From: Gigaspora margarita
Taxonomy: Eukaryota > Glomeromycota > Glomeromycetes > Diversisporales > Gigasporaceae
DNA: 64,000 nucleotides
Direction of reading: 5' to 3'
Assembly: GCA_009809945.1 (NCBI GenBank)
Contig: WTPW01000317.1
Location: 253,506 to 317,505 of the forward strand
Positions 11,740-24,769 of the stretch are shown here, one piece after another. The notes beneath the pieces were generated by a model, which worked only from the letters and a program-made list of their open reading frames with translations, searched no databases and had not been told where the DNA came from. Positions within the stretch are counted from its first letter, which is position 1, and each line of letters begins with the position of its first letter. The position numbers were made by a program, and so were the translations under genes.

Positions 11740-14284
11740 CTATTCTATTAACTACAGTATATTGTTAAGATTGAGTTAATTTGCATTAAAATTATATTAC
11801 TATAAAATTCTGCTACAGAATTCACATTCTATTTTAATATATACAGTACATGGCTGAGCCAGTTTTTATTAGAATTATTGTGATTTTTATTATAAGTTTT
11901 TATAAAAAATTCCATTACAAAATTTGTTTGCTATACCAGTATTTGCAATATGTAGTTGGTTAGTTTGAATTAGAATAAGCTAACGATAAAAAGTCTGTTA
12001 CAAAGCTCATTACTCCAATAAAAAATAGTACACAGCTAAGTTAGGTTAGTTTTATTGGTGAATGCCAATTTTTAAAATAAGTGTTGCAAAGAGAAAACCT
12101 GGAATCATTAATTTTTAAGACTTTACTTCAAAAATAACTTAACAAATGCTCATAAATCCTTTTTTAAAAACAAAATAAATTCTTTACTGAAAATGAAAAT
12201 TTAAAAAATTCTGTTACAATCTACTTGACACATAATATTGATTAAGGTTGTTATTTGCATTGAAATTGTGATTTCTATTGTGAATTACTGTAAAACTTCT
12301 GTTACAAAATCCCCTCCCTATTCAGCAACTACAGTATATAGTTAAAAATTGAGTCAATTTGCAGTAAAAGCATTGTAAAAAATTTTATTACAAATTTTAC
12401 TCATTATTTCAGTGACATGGAGCATGTGATTATGGATAGCTATTTCAGTTTATATTGGCAATGATGAAAGGTGAATTATTATAATTTCTACTATTAAAAC
12501 TTCTGCTACAAATTTGACAGATAATACATTTTAAGGTTGAGTTTGTATCAAAATTATTGTGGCTTCTATCAAGAATTATTGCAAAAAAATTCTCATAAAA
12601 ACTCTCATTATTCTAATAATCACAATATATGGTTAGAGTTGAGTTCATGTTGAAATTATTATAGTTTCTATTATGAGTTACTGTTATGAAACTTTACCAT
12701 TCTGGCAATACACAGTATGTAACTCACTAATACATATATTAACATTATCTCAGTTAATCTAATTTCAAAAATAAAAAGTGTGCATAAAGAACAGAAGCCA
12801 ATTTTTAAATTTAAAAATATAAAAAAAATATTGAAAAAATATATAAATGACATTTGATTATTTGTTCATATTAATAGATTAATTACAAATTATGACGAAT
12901 CTAATATGACATTAACATGCAAATAATTATATGTCATAACAATTACAGATTTAAATAGTTTCGTCATCTTAATTTAAATTTTCTCATGGTCTGATTACAG
13001 TCTTTGGATATAGCAAATCAAAAATGGAAGTGCAATTGGATTTTTTTTATTCTCATTATTAAGCAGTAGCAATTACCATTTATTATACACTCACATTTGT
13101 GCAGACAGGACATTTGTGCATTTCTTCACAATTATATTACCTCATATCAATTGTTAATGAATTTGAATTGTGATGACATTCTTGATTATAATTTGCTCAT
13201 TAATATATTAGTCTTAACATTTTTATCACGGGTTATATAACAAACAAAAAGTGTTAAAGCACAATAACTTAATTAAATTACTATCCTAGTTTTAGCACAC
13301 TTATTACCTTTTGAACTTAACTGTAATTTTATTGGTTGGTAGATCGACATAAAACTATGAATCGCTGAGAAAATTAGTTGATTATTAGCTAATCTGGACG
13401 GCAAAAAATTCTTACCAAAAATTCTAGAAATCAATCATCTAAATATTTGGTTGGATGTATATTTTTTTTATATTTACTAATATATTCACTATTTTTTTTA
13501 TTAATCTTATGTTTTATCTATCGCGGAGCATTTGTCATGTTCTTGCATTTGCACTTATTCTTACACTTATTCTTGAACTTGAGACCATTATTCAAAACGG
13601 TTTGAACTTATTTTAGCCCAAAATATTTTGTAAATATTAGGCAATCAAACAACGAAAGTAAATTTGCCAGATTCACATTTCACGATTTTGTGTTGTTTAA
13701 GGGCGTTAATAAGGGCGTTAAGAAATAATATAATAACTACTCAAAATGTTATAATAATTACTCGACCATGATAAGCGTCATAATCAGCTTACGTATTTCT
13801 GGTAATTTTCCCACATTTAGGTCACATTTTTCGGATGCGACAATCAAAAATGTTAAAGTGAACATACCCAGAATTGAAATATATAGATATATTAGAATGT
13901 TAATTACACTTATTTTATATTTAATTTTTCTATATAAAATTTTGATGGGATAAAATGCACATGATTCGGAAACATGCGCATTTATGCGCATGATTGAGGA
14001 ATCATGCGCACGCATGAAACCTATCTCTAATCTAGTTAGAAAATAAAATAAAGTGAATATTAGCATCTTTACATTGTCTAAATGAAGTTTAAACACCATT
14101 TAGCCATTATCAAGAGACTATATTAAAATATGTAAAAAAAACTTCTAAGCAATGATTGAGTTTCTTGAAGGCGAATTCAGTTTATATCTTCTAAATTGTT
14201 TATGACAATTCATTCTATATTCAATAAAATAGATAGATGAGAATAATAAGTGTTAAATGTATAGCAAAAGAAACTTGGCATTGG
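11740..14284. other. Gene-free AT-rich stretch
   Basis: No gene is supported. At 13950-14010 there is a small cluster of CATGCGCA-like palindromic octamers. A 113-codon minus-strand frame at 13758-14099 shows only hydrophobic low-complexity residues, and I do not accept it as a gene. Confidence 0.45.
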
Positions 14285-17200
14285 GTTTGTGATTGTGTGA
14301 TTACCAACAACCATTTCTAATTCCTAGCCAACACAAACTTAGATTTATGAAAAATTAGTCAGCTTTATAAGCACAACACAATAATGATCACAAACAAAAT
14401 CATTTTATATAAAAAAAACAATAATCATATGAAGTACAGAATTTTGCAAAGTGCAATAATTCTACACATGTAGGATCAATTCCCCTGCATCACTAGTAAC
14501 AGCACTAAAAAAAACTTATTCGTTTTTGATTAATTTTAATGGTCAATAGTCATAGTCATGTTTTGATTTATACGTATAAATGTCAATCATATACAAGTCT
14601 GCAATATATATAAATCATTTGTTTCGGTATGTTAATCTTGATTCAATTCTTTAGCATTGTAGTTGAAATATACTTTATATAAAAATTCAGTAATCAAAAA
14701 CAAAAGTTTTAAATTCAAACTAAGGTGAACAATATTTTTTCAAATTGTAAACATAATTATAATTTATTTAATTACATAATATTACAAATTTGTGGCTAAA
14801 CATAAGAAGTGAAAATTACTAATTCAATTGACTAGTTATAAAAATAATAAATTAAATAGGAAATAATAAAAAGATAATTAATTAATTTTTATCATTTCGA
14901 ACCAATTAAAACAGCAGCTTGTGACCATAAAATTGAGATATCTCTAACATTTTTTTCATCATAAAATAATCTAAATTTAGCGGGTCTATAAGAAAATTCC
15001 AATATTTCATCAGAATTTATTTTACTATAAACTTCATTCATAGGAAATTTGACATATGTCCCAGTCAAAGGAAAGGGTTTAGGCATTAAAGTATTATTTA
15101 GTAAACCCAATTTTTCTAAAGAATCAAATATTTGGGTTGAGTTAACAACAGCACCACCAGGAAATGAAGCATAAGATAGTAAAGGATTGGATGCAATTCC
15201 ACCAACAGCAACGGTTGACACATTATTATATTCAACAGCATGTTCAGCGATAAAAGCGCATGCTGACCCACATAAACCATTAGTTAAAATAATATAATCT
15301 TCAGGTTTCCAAGGAAGTGGAGTAGTTAAATTTTGATTAAATTGAATAATCTCATTCAGACTAGAATCACTTACAACATACTTATTAGAATAATTCCCCA
15401 TAACACCACCACGTGTATAAATATTATTACCAATGAAATCGTCAGCACTTGTAAAATTAGCCCGAGTTTATGAATTAACATAAACACTCATATCAAAAAT
15501 ATTATTTAGAGTTGCAAGTTTAAATTGTTCAGTAATTGCAAGTTTCATTTGTTCAGAAATTCGGATATCAAAGTCAAAAGTAGGATAAGTATTAGGGAAT
15601 AAGAGCAAATTGAAAAATAAGATAACTATTAATGCTCCACCAAGGTTGTCGGATAAGTCAAGAACAATCTTTAAATAAATAAATAAATGAATGAATAAAT
15701 ATAAATGAATAATTCTACATTTTGTACGTATATATATATATGTATATATAAAAGAATCAAACACAAAATTATATAAGAATATTAATTACCTTTTTAACTC
15801 CTGTATTTGCTAAATCTTTAAATCCTTGAGTTACATTCGCAAGCATATCAACGCTTAGAACTTCAGTAAATATTTGAACAACACCAAAATCTTGCACTTT
15901 ATAAAAGTTAACAAATTTATTTACAGTCCTTATTATAGTTACATTTTGATCTCGCTTTGCTAATATTCCATTAACAGCATTGAATGTTTTTGCAATCTTC
16001 CGAAGTCTAAAACTAGAAGATGCAGGTTGTTTGCTTCCTTTTGTAGGATTACAAATATTATCAAAATAGGATTTTGAATCATTAAACTTATTTAAAATTG
16101 TACTACTAGTAAAGGCAGTCAAATTTCTTTTAACATTAAATTCATTAGTATTATTGCATTTAAGCGTGTAAGTGATATCTGGCTTAGTTGGTAATTCAGT
16201 TCGTATAGCAAAAGATACAGGTTCAGAAGTAAGATCAAGAGCTATATTGAATCGTACGCTAGGATCTCTTGACATAGAAACTGAATTTTTGGCATAATCA
16301 GAAATTACATTGAATGCTTGTTGACCATCAATATGAGTTACTTCACAATCATTATTAGATCGGTCAATATCATCAGCAAAAACTTTAATTTCTAAAAACA
16401 GAGTTAAAAAAGCATTACTAAGAGTTAAGAAGGTATTACTAAGTAAGATTAAGATAAATGATAAACACAATTTACCTGCACCCCATTATCAACAACGGAA
16501 TAAAATGTAATATCCGCATAAAATACAAATGTCATGAAGCAATCTAAACCAAAATCCATATGCGCATCTTTTAAATCATTAATGAGATGCTGAATATCGA
16601 TCTATTATCATAAGATTATTAATATAAAAATCAAATAATAATTAAAAGTAATAATTATAAAATTAATTAAAAAGAGTTACTGTAAAGTCGTATAAAGTTG
16701 TATATGATTTATTCCGAAAAAGGTCTAATTCAGCCATTAAATCCATTGATCTAAAATCAAATCCAGGTTGTGGAGGCTCTTTTGCTTTATCCAAAAATGA
16801 ATAAAATCCACCAATAAGGCCAGTTAAAGTATCAATTGTCTGCGATTTTAATATATACAATATGATCGATCAGAATACATTACATACAACTTTATGCATA
16901 TTACAAACCTATTTTATGCACATATATAAATTTAAATACCTTAGAAGCAACATCTTTATCGAACGGAAAACTTTCATAACAATCTTTGGCATCAGCATAA
17001 CTAAAATTAGTTTTTTTCGTTGTAATAAATTCATTATAAATTCTTGCGCATCCATCTGAAACAGAAGTCTGTCGTGAAATTACATAAGATTGAACATTCA
17101 CGGTTGAGACGAATAAAAATGCGAAAAATACTATATAGAAATTCATATTTAATAATTAATTTCTAGTGTTTTAACGCATTAAAAAAAAATTCGACAGTCG

Positions 17201-19195
17201 CGTCTTTAGGACTTATTTATTGTGATTTTGTGACATTTCTAGAATTATTTCAGTGGAGTGGAGATCGGAACCTTTTTCACTTTTTTTGTTTTGTTTATCT
17301 CATAACTTTTATTATTAAATGGATAAATTTTGCTTTTTCAAGTCCGATAATGGTGATCTGTTTAATATCAATGAAAGATGCATACCATTATGGCGCAGGC
17401 AAATTCTTAAAATTCGTTAAGATTAGGCTAGGATATTATCAAATATGGAAATCTATTTACAAAATAGTAAAGAATATTCTATAATCTCTAGAATCTCTAG
17501 AATCGATTTATTAGAATAATACAGCCAGTAGCGGTTCATGAGCAAGTTAATAATAAATTTTTGAATTTATTCTAAATAAATAATCTTATGGATACATAGT
17601 CTAGGGATCCCTCGTAATCCTGGCTGGGGTTTTATAAGGTAGTTGTTTACCAAATCAGAAACAACGATGATTGGTAGCCCCATAAACTATTATAGACTTA
17701 TATATGGAAGTATCAAGAATGTTCTAATTTGAATTTTCCTGATCGTGTTACGTTAAATCTAATCTTGAATTTGATTCGTAATTCAGGAGATCTTAATATT
17801 GTATACATTTTTTGTATCCATGAATGATTGAGTATGACCAAAAAATAATTATCATATTGTCCTTATATGCAAATTTGAGTGTCACCCTTTACATTTTTAA
17901 AATAATTGTGGTATATTATATATTTTTACATAGTATCGGGTTGTAGTCCAAATAAACAGTTGCTATAAGTGTCCGTAATATGTTATAAGCATTTGTCTAT
18001 TCGATCTTTTTTAGTACATGTAGTCTTACTCTAAAATCAATTGATAATTTATTAATATGGTTGCCTATACTAAAAGATTCCATCTATTCTTTTTACTTTG
18101 ATTTGTATTAGTGCTATTTGTTGAAGTTCTTTGTTATACTTTTTAGCATTTATTATCCAAATGTTATTATATTTTTTTTAAAATACTCCACATTATTTAT
18201 TTATATCTAGTTTTATTTTTATAGTTTATTTTTAAATATTTCGTATTATTTATTTATAGTTTATTTTTAAATATTCGTATTATTTATTTATAGCTTATTT
18301 TAAATTATTTTATTAAATATTTCGTATTATTTATTTATAGTTTATTTTTAAATATTCGTATTATTTATTTATAGCTTATTTTAAATTATTTTATTTATAG
18401 TTTATTTTTAAATGTCATATTATTTATTATAGTTTATTTTTAACGTTTTAAGGTTTTATTAAAATCGCGCAACTGTTCTATTCAGAGTTACTGGTGAAAC
18501 TAATTAGTTTCAGTGGTGAAACTGCTGAGACTACGGTGCAAAATTAGTGATTTGGTAAAACTGGTAAAACTGGTGATATTAGTAATGCAACTAAATAAAT
18601 TCATTTTACTCTATATACCTCACTAGTTTCACCGGTGATTGGTGAAAACTGGTGCATCATTTCTTAATTTTTGCCAATCAGATTACTGGATTATAGATTG
18701 TGCAACATAAAGATCATGAGTATTTCAAAATTTTTAAAATTTTTGTTTGCTTCATAGTTTTTTTTTTTTAAAAAAAAATTTAGTCTATGAAACCAATTTT
18801 TGGCTTCTAACAAAAAAATTTTTTGCAAAATTTACCATATACTATTCCTTACTCTAACCTCTAAATATTAATCGAATATTTAGTTTTTATTTTTATCTAT
18901 TTATTATTTTTTTTTTGTTATTGTGTCTTTTTTTAAATCCAATTCTTTGTTTTACTATTATTTTAAGAATTTTATTATTTATTATTTTATATATTCAGAA
19001 TTTAGGTCTTTTAACTTAAGTTGATATCAAACACCCACTCAATGTATCGGAGGCAAATTTATAATTAGTCAGAAATTGAATGAATTAACCAAGTAAGTTT
19101 CCATTTCTATCATTTCGATACAAATCAGCGAGATTTCAACCTATTTTTTTCTTCAAGAATATACTTTTGATAAAGGTTTCTCAGGCATTACTTTT
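14285..19195. repeat. Segmental duplication, copy A
   Basis: From 'gtttgtgattgtgtgattacc' (14285) through the S41 peptidase locus to 'aaaggtttctcaggca' (about 19190), this block matches 49856-54040 in the same order and orientation. Identity is high across exons and introns and falls in the AT-rich region upstream of the gene (17.5-19.0 kb here). The two copies are about 35.5 kb apart. Confidence 0.85.
14892..17146 (-). pseudogene. S41 family (CPAF-like) secreted peptidase, decayed copy A
   Basis: The exon plan is that of copy B: 16940-17146, 16681-16839, 16476-16601, 15790-16391 and 14892-15668. It starts with the same signal peptide (MNFYIVFFAFLFVSTVNVQS) and keeps the serine-loop motif GLCGSACAF. 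Two lesions are visible. A TAA lies in frame at 15468-15470, where copy B has Lys after YVNS. The exon 4 acceptor also has one A fewer than copy B, making exon 4 602 bp instead of 606 and shifting the frame unless another acceptor is used. Family members are secreted serine peptidases. This copy is probably non-functional, but exon-wise similarity to copy B is still high, so loss seems recent. Confidence 0.85.
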
Positions 19196-19700
19196 ACAGT
19201 TTTTTTATTTATCAAAGCATAATAAACAATAAATTCTCAAAATATTTCTAACCTGCTATTTTATTTTAATGCTAGCCCTGTAAGAAAAGTGGTACGGGTT
19301 GTGGTATGGGTTGGTGTCAGGAATGCTCGAAATGGCACGGACCTTGTGGCACGCACAGGAACATTTTACGGAATGGCAAGGTAAAAATGGCACGGACATT
19401 ACGGCAAAGGGTGGCACATAATATCATATCATATGAAATGGCACGTTCGGATGACACGTATGTGTACGTACACACGTGTTGGCTCGTGATATGTGTTGGA
19501 TCGTTTCGTGGAAGCGAAGGCTCAATAAAGGATTTTTTTCTTAAAAAAGAGCAATAACTCATGATTTCACTGATGAAGCTTCCCTGTGTGTCTTAACAAA
19601 AAAAATTCCTTACAAAATTTTGCTTCATATGCAGCTAGCTTGTTCATATTATATTGATTACTTATGTAAATTTATGTTTTAATAGTTAATCCACATCTAT
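17147..19700. other. Upstream flank of peptidase A; no gene
   Basis: The first part matches the flank of peptidase B and may hold its promoter. Between 18170 and 18440 a 'gtattatttatttatagtttatttttaaatatt' phrase repeats five or six times. At 18480-18660 'actggtgaaac' motifs cluster. At 19276-19510 there are 'aatggcacggac' motifs of higher GC than the surroundings. An 84-codon frame at 17230 has no recognisable features. Confidence 0.5.
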
Positions 19701-19727
19701 ACTTGTTGGCAAAACTAAAAATCTTCA

Positions 19728-20785
19728 AAATCCCACCCAAACCCAAATCCCAATTGGATAAACCCAAATCCCAAACTGGACAAATCCCAAACCCAAATCC
19801 CAAATCCCAAACTCATCCCAAATCCCAAACNNNNNNNNNNNNNNNNNNNNNNNNNNNNNNNNNNNNNNNNNNNNNNNNNNNNNNNNNNNNNNNNNNNNNN
19901 NNNNNNNNNNNNNNNNNNNNNNNNNNNNNNNNNNNNNNNNNNNNNNNNNNNNNNNNNNNNNNNNNNNNNNNNNNNNNNNNNNNNNNNNNNNNNNNNNNNN
20001 NNNNNNNNNNNNNNNNNNNNNNNNNNNNNNNNNNNNNNNNNNNNNNNNNNNNNNNNNNNNNNNNNNNNNNNNNNNNNNNNNNNNNNNNNNNNNNNNNNNN
20101 NNNNNNNNNNNNNNNNNNNNNNNNNNNNNNNNNNNNNNNNNNNNNNNNNNNNNNNNNNNNNNNNNNNNNNNNNNNNNNNNNNNNNNNNNNNNNNNNNNNN
20201 NNNNNNNNNNNNNNNNNNNNNNNNNNNNNNNNNNNNNNNNNNNNNNNNNNNNNNNNNNNNNNNNNNNNNNNNNNNNNNNNNNNNNNNNNNNNNNNNNNNN
20301 NNNNNNNNNNNNNNNNNNNNNNNNNNNNNNNNNNNNNNNNNNNNNNNNNNNNNNNNNNNNNNNNNNNNNNNNNNNNNNNNNNNNNNNNNNNNNNNNNNNN
20401 NNNNNNNNNNNNNNNNNNNNNNNNNNNNNNNNNNNNNNNNNNNNNNNNNNNNNNNNNNNNNNNNNNNNNNNNNNNNNNNNNNNNNNNNNNNNNNNNNNNN
20501 NNNNNNNNNNNNNNNNNNNNNNNNNNNNNNNNNNNNNNNNNNNNNNNNNNNNNNNNNNNNNNNNNNNNNNNNNNNNNNNNNNNNNNNNNNNNNNNNNNNN
20601 NNNNNNNNNNNNNNNNNNNNNNNNNNNNNNNNNNNNNNNNNNNNNNNNNNNNNNGGTTTGGGATTTGGGATTTGAGTTTGGGATTTGTCCAGTTTTGCCA
20701 CATGGGATTTTTAAATATAGGTGGACAAACCTATTTGTCCAGGTTTGTCCATAGCCCAATCCCAAATCCTATAGGTTTTGCCAAC
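19728..20785. repeat. Inverted heptad repeats (CCCAAAT/ATTTGGG) flanking an assembly gap
   Basis: The left side carries repeated 'aaatcccaaaccc' units. The right side carries the complement 'gggatttgggattt'. The outer phrase 'tgttggcaaaac' lies on the left (19707-19718) and its complement on the right (about 20777-20788), so the whole is an inverted repeat interrupted by Ns. Frames across it are artefacts of the N run and the stop-free repeat. Confidence 0.8.
19831..20654. other. Assembly gap (824 N)
   Basis: All bases are N. The flanks are inverted copies of the same heptad repeat, which probably caused the assembly failure. Confidence 1.
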
Positions 20786-20799
20786 ATGTATATCCACAT

Positions 20800-21700
20800 C
20801 GTTATCGCGGTGGCACAGTAATTTACGTTCATTACCCGTGTCAAAACCCATGCCGATTCGACTAGTAAACTGCTGCAAAACCTGAGCCATTTACGGTCCA
20901 ATTGGCATGGGCATACGGTCCCACACAGTCCACGGAATCTGTACCAATTTGGACCATACCCGTACAAACCTGGATCTTGACCTGTGCCACAAAGACCCGT
21001 GCCGATCTGGTCCAATTTTCTTATAGAGTAGAAGGTTTTTAAAACAATTCTATAACTTGATACGAATGTGTAATTACAGCTCATCTTTTAACACTTAATC
21101 AAACTTTAATGTATACAGTTATTCATTCTTCGACCACTCGCAAAAAAATAAAATGAAAATAAATAAATGAATAAAAAAATAAAGGTTTAAACTATAATAT
21201 ATTAATTTCTTACGATGTCAAATGTGACCTTCAATTTCATGGCTGGCATAGGAATGATTATATGAAATCAACAATTTTTTATAATTCTATGTATTACTAA
21301 AGTAGATTTAATACTTGAGATCTTAATGTGGATAGTACCGTTATTTTGGACTTAGTCAATCATCAACATATTCAAATAATGATAGCACACGTCTTTTTGG
21401 CAATGTAACTAATAAATTAACAAACACTCAAAAAGTTTTTTACTATATGTGGTCTTTGACTTAAAAATTACCTTATTCGATATAGATTATAAATAATAAT
21501 TGAACTTTCGAAAATAATTTTAAACATTTACTATTAGAATTTGTTAATTCCGGATTTTTGATCAATTCCAGTTCCCAGATAATACGTGATGTTTGATGTA
21601 TGAAAATCCGGGGCCACGTTAACTTGAAAAGGTCGATAATCCAAAAATATCTTATTTTTATTATTAATTTTTTTCCATATTAAAAAATAAGGTTTTTTAA
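20800..21700. other. Gene-free stretch with GC-richer repeat
   Basis: 20800-21030 contains 'cccatgcc', 'gtaccaatttggacca' and 'cccgtgcc' motifs. These look like a diverged relative, in inverted orientation, of the 19276-19400 'ggcacgg' region. The rest is AT-rich. No gene is supported. Confidence 0.45.
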
Positions 21701-21710
21701 GGATAAAAAT

Positions 21711-22015
21711 ATGTTATGTAATGGGAGCGGAAAATCCTTCATTTATAAAATGTTATTGTATATCAAAAATGAAAACGGAAGCTATATTCTCATATTAAAA
21801 TACGCAACCATAGTTTTTTTTTGCGCTGGAATATTCGATCAATGTCAGAAATTAAATGAAAATAAGCTAGACTTGTTACTGTATTTAGACCTTAAGGCAA
21901 TTCATTCCAAAGGAATTAATTATTCATCAAGATCTGCACAGCAGTAACATATTGCAAAATAATATGTGTGGCGTGTATGTTGCCTTCGATCTAATAACTG
22001 AAATAAAAAGGTGAA
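21711..22015 (+). pseudogene. Protein kinase fragment
   Basis: Short pieces in different frames match the kinase family of this window. NPSFIKCYCISK (21727 onward) corresponds to NPTFLKCDGISK of the kinase at 59 kb. ENGSYILILKYA is the strand before the hinge. LKAIHSKG then continues, after a frame change near 21920, as IIHQDLHSSNIL, the catalytic loop. The glycine loop, DFG region and C-lobe are missing. Nothing beyond a relic can be supported. Confidence 0.75.
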
Positions 22016-22569
22016 GTTTATGGGGTTTTACTTCATTAATCCAGAAATTCTAAACAGAAAATAACATACTATAACATCAGATATATATTCTTTCAGCATA
22101 ATCATGTGGGAAACATTGTACACTAAATCTGTATTATATTATTATAAATTAGATATTTAACTCAGATAATTCAATACTTATGGGTTTGCGATCGCACATT
22201 AACGAAAAATTATGTGAACTTGATTGGAATAAAGATTTGGAAAATGGCAAGCTGAACAAATTGTTACAGAGCAAAACAAATAAAAACCAATAACTTGAAC
22301 ATATTGAAAATCATATTTAGATACTTTTAGTGGTGGAAACAAACCAATTTGTTGTATTGGTTCTAATTTAAATAGCAAAGAACAACAAGAATTAACAATT
22401 TTTTTAATTGAAATTTAAAAAAATAAGGATTGCAGATCAAAGGATACATCTCTACTTTTATAATCGATCTTCAGCATATCTCTAAACGCATTTGCATAAC
22501 CTGAAAGTTTCATTTACATTGTAGAAAGCAGGACAGCTCTGCCTTGTAAGAAATGTATAAGTAAAGTGG

Positions 22570-22680
22570 ACCGTGATCGCACGGAACAACAGTGTATAGG
22601 CACGTGTTATGGGCCGGTTTGCACGTTCATGGTTGGCCTGTCAGAACAGCAGATTAGTTGAACAGATAATGGAACAAACA

Positions 22681-22720
<40 letters not shown>
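22570..22720 (+). mobile_element. Possible poly(A) retroposon
   Basis: A GC-richer segment of about 110 bp starts ACCGTGATCGCACGGAACAA and ends in a 42-A run (22682-22723). AAAGTGG occurs directly before it (22563-22569) and again at the end of the A run (22721-22727), a candidate 7-bp target duplication. The body shows no clear pol III boxes. The short duplication overlaps the tail, so this is tentative. Confidence 0.45.
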
Positions 22721-22725
<5 letters not shown>

Positions 22726-22727
22726 GG

Positions 22728-23115
22728 TAAAAGTTGCAAAACTGCTGCATTGGTTGCTCAATAGCAGAAGGGACAATACCAATATATGTTCTTCATAGTT
22801 ATGCACCATACTGAAATAAGAGACAAAAAAAAAACTCACTATTGTGGTGTGTAGTTGAATTAGTTAGTTTGGAATCAACAATCTTGATTCTACCATAATT
22901 TGCTATTACAAAACATACTAGCTATTGTGATAAATGCAATATTGGAATTAAAAGTAGTGGTTTCTATCAAATTTCATGTAAAAATTTTGTTACAAAACTT
23001 ATTGACTATTACTGTATTTTTTTTTAAAAAAAATACGTACGTATGTCAATACTTGATGTCATGACAGTACTTGATTGATTCATGAATTTACTCGTTACTT
23101 GTTACTCAGTGCTGG
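22728..23115. other. Gene-free stretch
   Basis: I see AT-rich sequence with short repeats only. Confidence 0.4.
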
Positions 23116-23117
23116 TC

Positions 23118-23265
23118 CCTTCGACAATTATTTCACCGAAAGTTCACTTAGCCAACATCACATAGGGTTAGGATTAGTGTTTTATTAGTTGCAGGTATGT
23201 ATTTTTAATAAATTGTCACTTGGTGTGATGTTGGCTAAGTGAGCTGCCGGTGAAATGATTGTTGG
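23118..23265. repeat. Short hairpin / MITE-like inverted repeat
   Basis: 'caattatttcaccgaaagttcacttagccaacatcaca' at about 23124 is repeated in reverse complement at about 23222-23262, around a loop of about 60 bp that contains AGGGTTAGGATTAG. It is non-coding. The flanks give no firm target duplication. Confidence 0.7.
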
Positions 23266-24049
23266 TGAAATAAGGAGGATCCCTTACCGTAAAGAATTTT
23301 TGCGGAGTAAAACTGTGGTAACTCTCCCACAAAAAATTTTACCCCCCGTGATTTTTATCTAATGAAACCCCTTAGGGTTAGGGTGAGATTAGGGTGGAGT
23401 CACGTTAGGTGTAAATTCATTTATTAATATTTTTGTGGGAAATCTATGGGCATTGCGGAGTAGTGTAGATCACATGCTCAAAAAGCGCATGAGCCGATTT
23501 TTTTGTTTTTTTTTGGATAACACAAAATTTTGGATTTATCTAGTTTTAAGAACTTAAATTCATAATTCGGGCCACGTCATGTGGTTCACGTGACATTGGA
23601 TTATCACCCCATTCCAAAAATTTCAAAATTTTGAATCATATGAACACAACCAATCAAATTATGGCGTTTTGCAATAAAGTGTGACACCATGATTGCATGA
23701 TGATGATAAAGAGGAATCTCCTAGATTTTAATAGTGAATCAGATTTTGGGAATCTATATGAATTTATATAGAATTGTATACATTTTTTATATACAATTAT
23801 TTTTTTAATCATGTTTTGATCAGTGATCGATATAAAAAATAATTATTACATATTTCAGTATAAAGCTATTATATATATATATATATTTTTTATATATGCA
23901 ATACATTTCTCTTGATAAATAACTAAAGTGACCGATGTTCAAGAAACCAAATTAAAGTATCGTCGAGGAGCTTGTTTTAGTCATCGGAAATGCATGTTTT
24001 GTGAAATTGAATTGCAATATAATAATTATATTTCATACCACTTGAGAAA

Positions 24050-24754
24050 TCACAAATTATTTAAAAAATTTCTTTGGTGCAACTACCATCCATAATTTTA
24101 ATTGCAACTAACGAAAGTGCTGGACAACCCTTGTATTCATTACAGAATAACCATACCCTCGAGAAATAGTGCGTTCATCCTTTGACGATTCATCTAAAAA
24201 AAACTAATTGATTACTTTTATATTGAGAACCAATTCGGGGCGCTTCGAAGTAATTCATTACGTTCCTTTGCAGCTTTATGAAACTAAAAATTTTTAAAAA
24301 ATATATTATTTATATGAATTAATTTATATCGATATAAATAAATTAAATACTTTTTTTTCGTGTTATTCCAAAAAAAGCTAATGAAAGCCACATAGTAGAA
24401 ATTGAGACACTTTTGCCACACCGAATTTCCATTTGTGTAAATATAGGTCCGGATTTTCTTGTATAATATTTCGTAACACCTGTAATATAAAATATAGAAT
24501 TTTAATAAATACTACATAAGTTATAATAAATAATCTTACACCTACGTTCATATTATCTCGGTTAAAAGTTTTTGGCCTTCCACGTACTTTCTGTCATGGA
24601 TTGGTTATAGTTCCCCATTTTTATATAGCCGTAATACTTTTCTTACCAGACTTTCACTAACATAAAGAAGGTTTGCAACTTGTGTTACTGAATATTTATC
24701 ATAATGTAGATATATTATATGCCATTTCAAATCATTACTATAAGCAGAGGGCAT
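24050..24754 (-). pseudogene. Tc1/mariner-like (DDE_3) transposase, broken
   Basis: The minus strand starts at ATG 24752-24754 with MPSAYSNDLKWHIIYLHYD, then VTQVANLLYVSESLVRKVLR. This is the paired helix-turn-helix head typical of these transposases in glomeromycotans. In other frames follow NIIQENPDLYL, VSISTMWLSLAFFGI, a piece matching the DESSKDERT acidic-residue region (about 24170-24200), and MDGSCTKE. Stops at about 24605 and 24550, an inserted segment of about 60 bp with GT..AG borders, and several frame changes separate the pieces. It cannot encode a working enzyme. It is the only transposase relic I see that could belong to the TA-target elements around it. Confidence 0.8.
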
Positions 24755-24769
24755 GCTAACGAAGGTTTT

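Noticed and set aside
13758-14099. 113-codon minus-strand frame
   Set aside because: Hydrophobic low-complexity content overlapping a CATGCGCA palindrome cluster, with no family features.
19703-20821. Long open frames on both strands
   Set aside because: They run through 824 N and stop-free heptad repeats and are artefacts.
22190-22450. Possible protein relic after the kinase fragment
   Set aside because: Short frames such as SGGNKPICCIGSNLNSKEQQ suggest former coding DNA, but I cannot assign a family.
23371-23398. TTAGGG-like motifs as an interstitial telomere
   Set aside because: Only two to three degenerate units occur, with no array.
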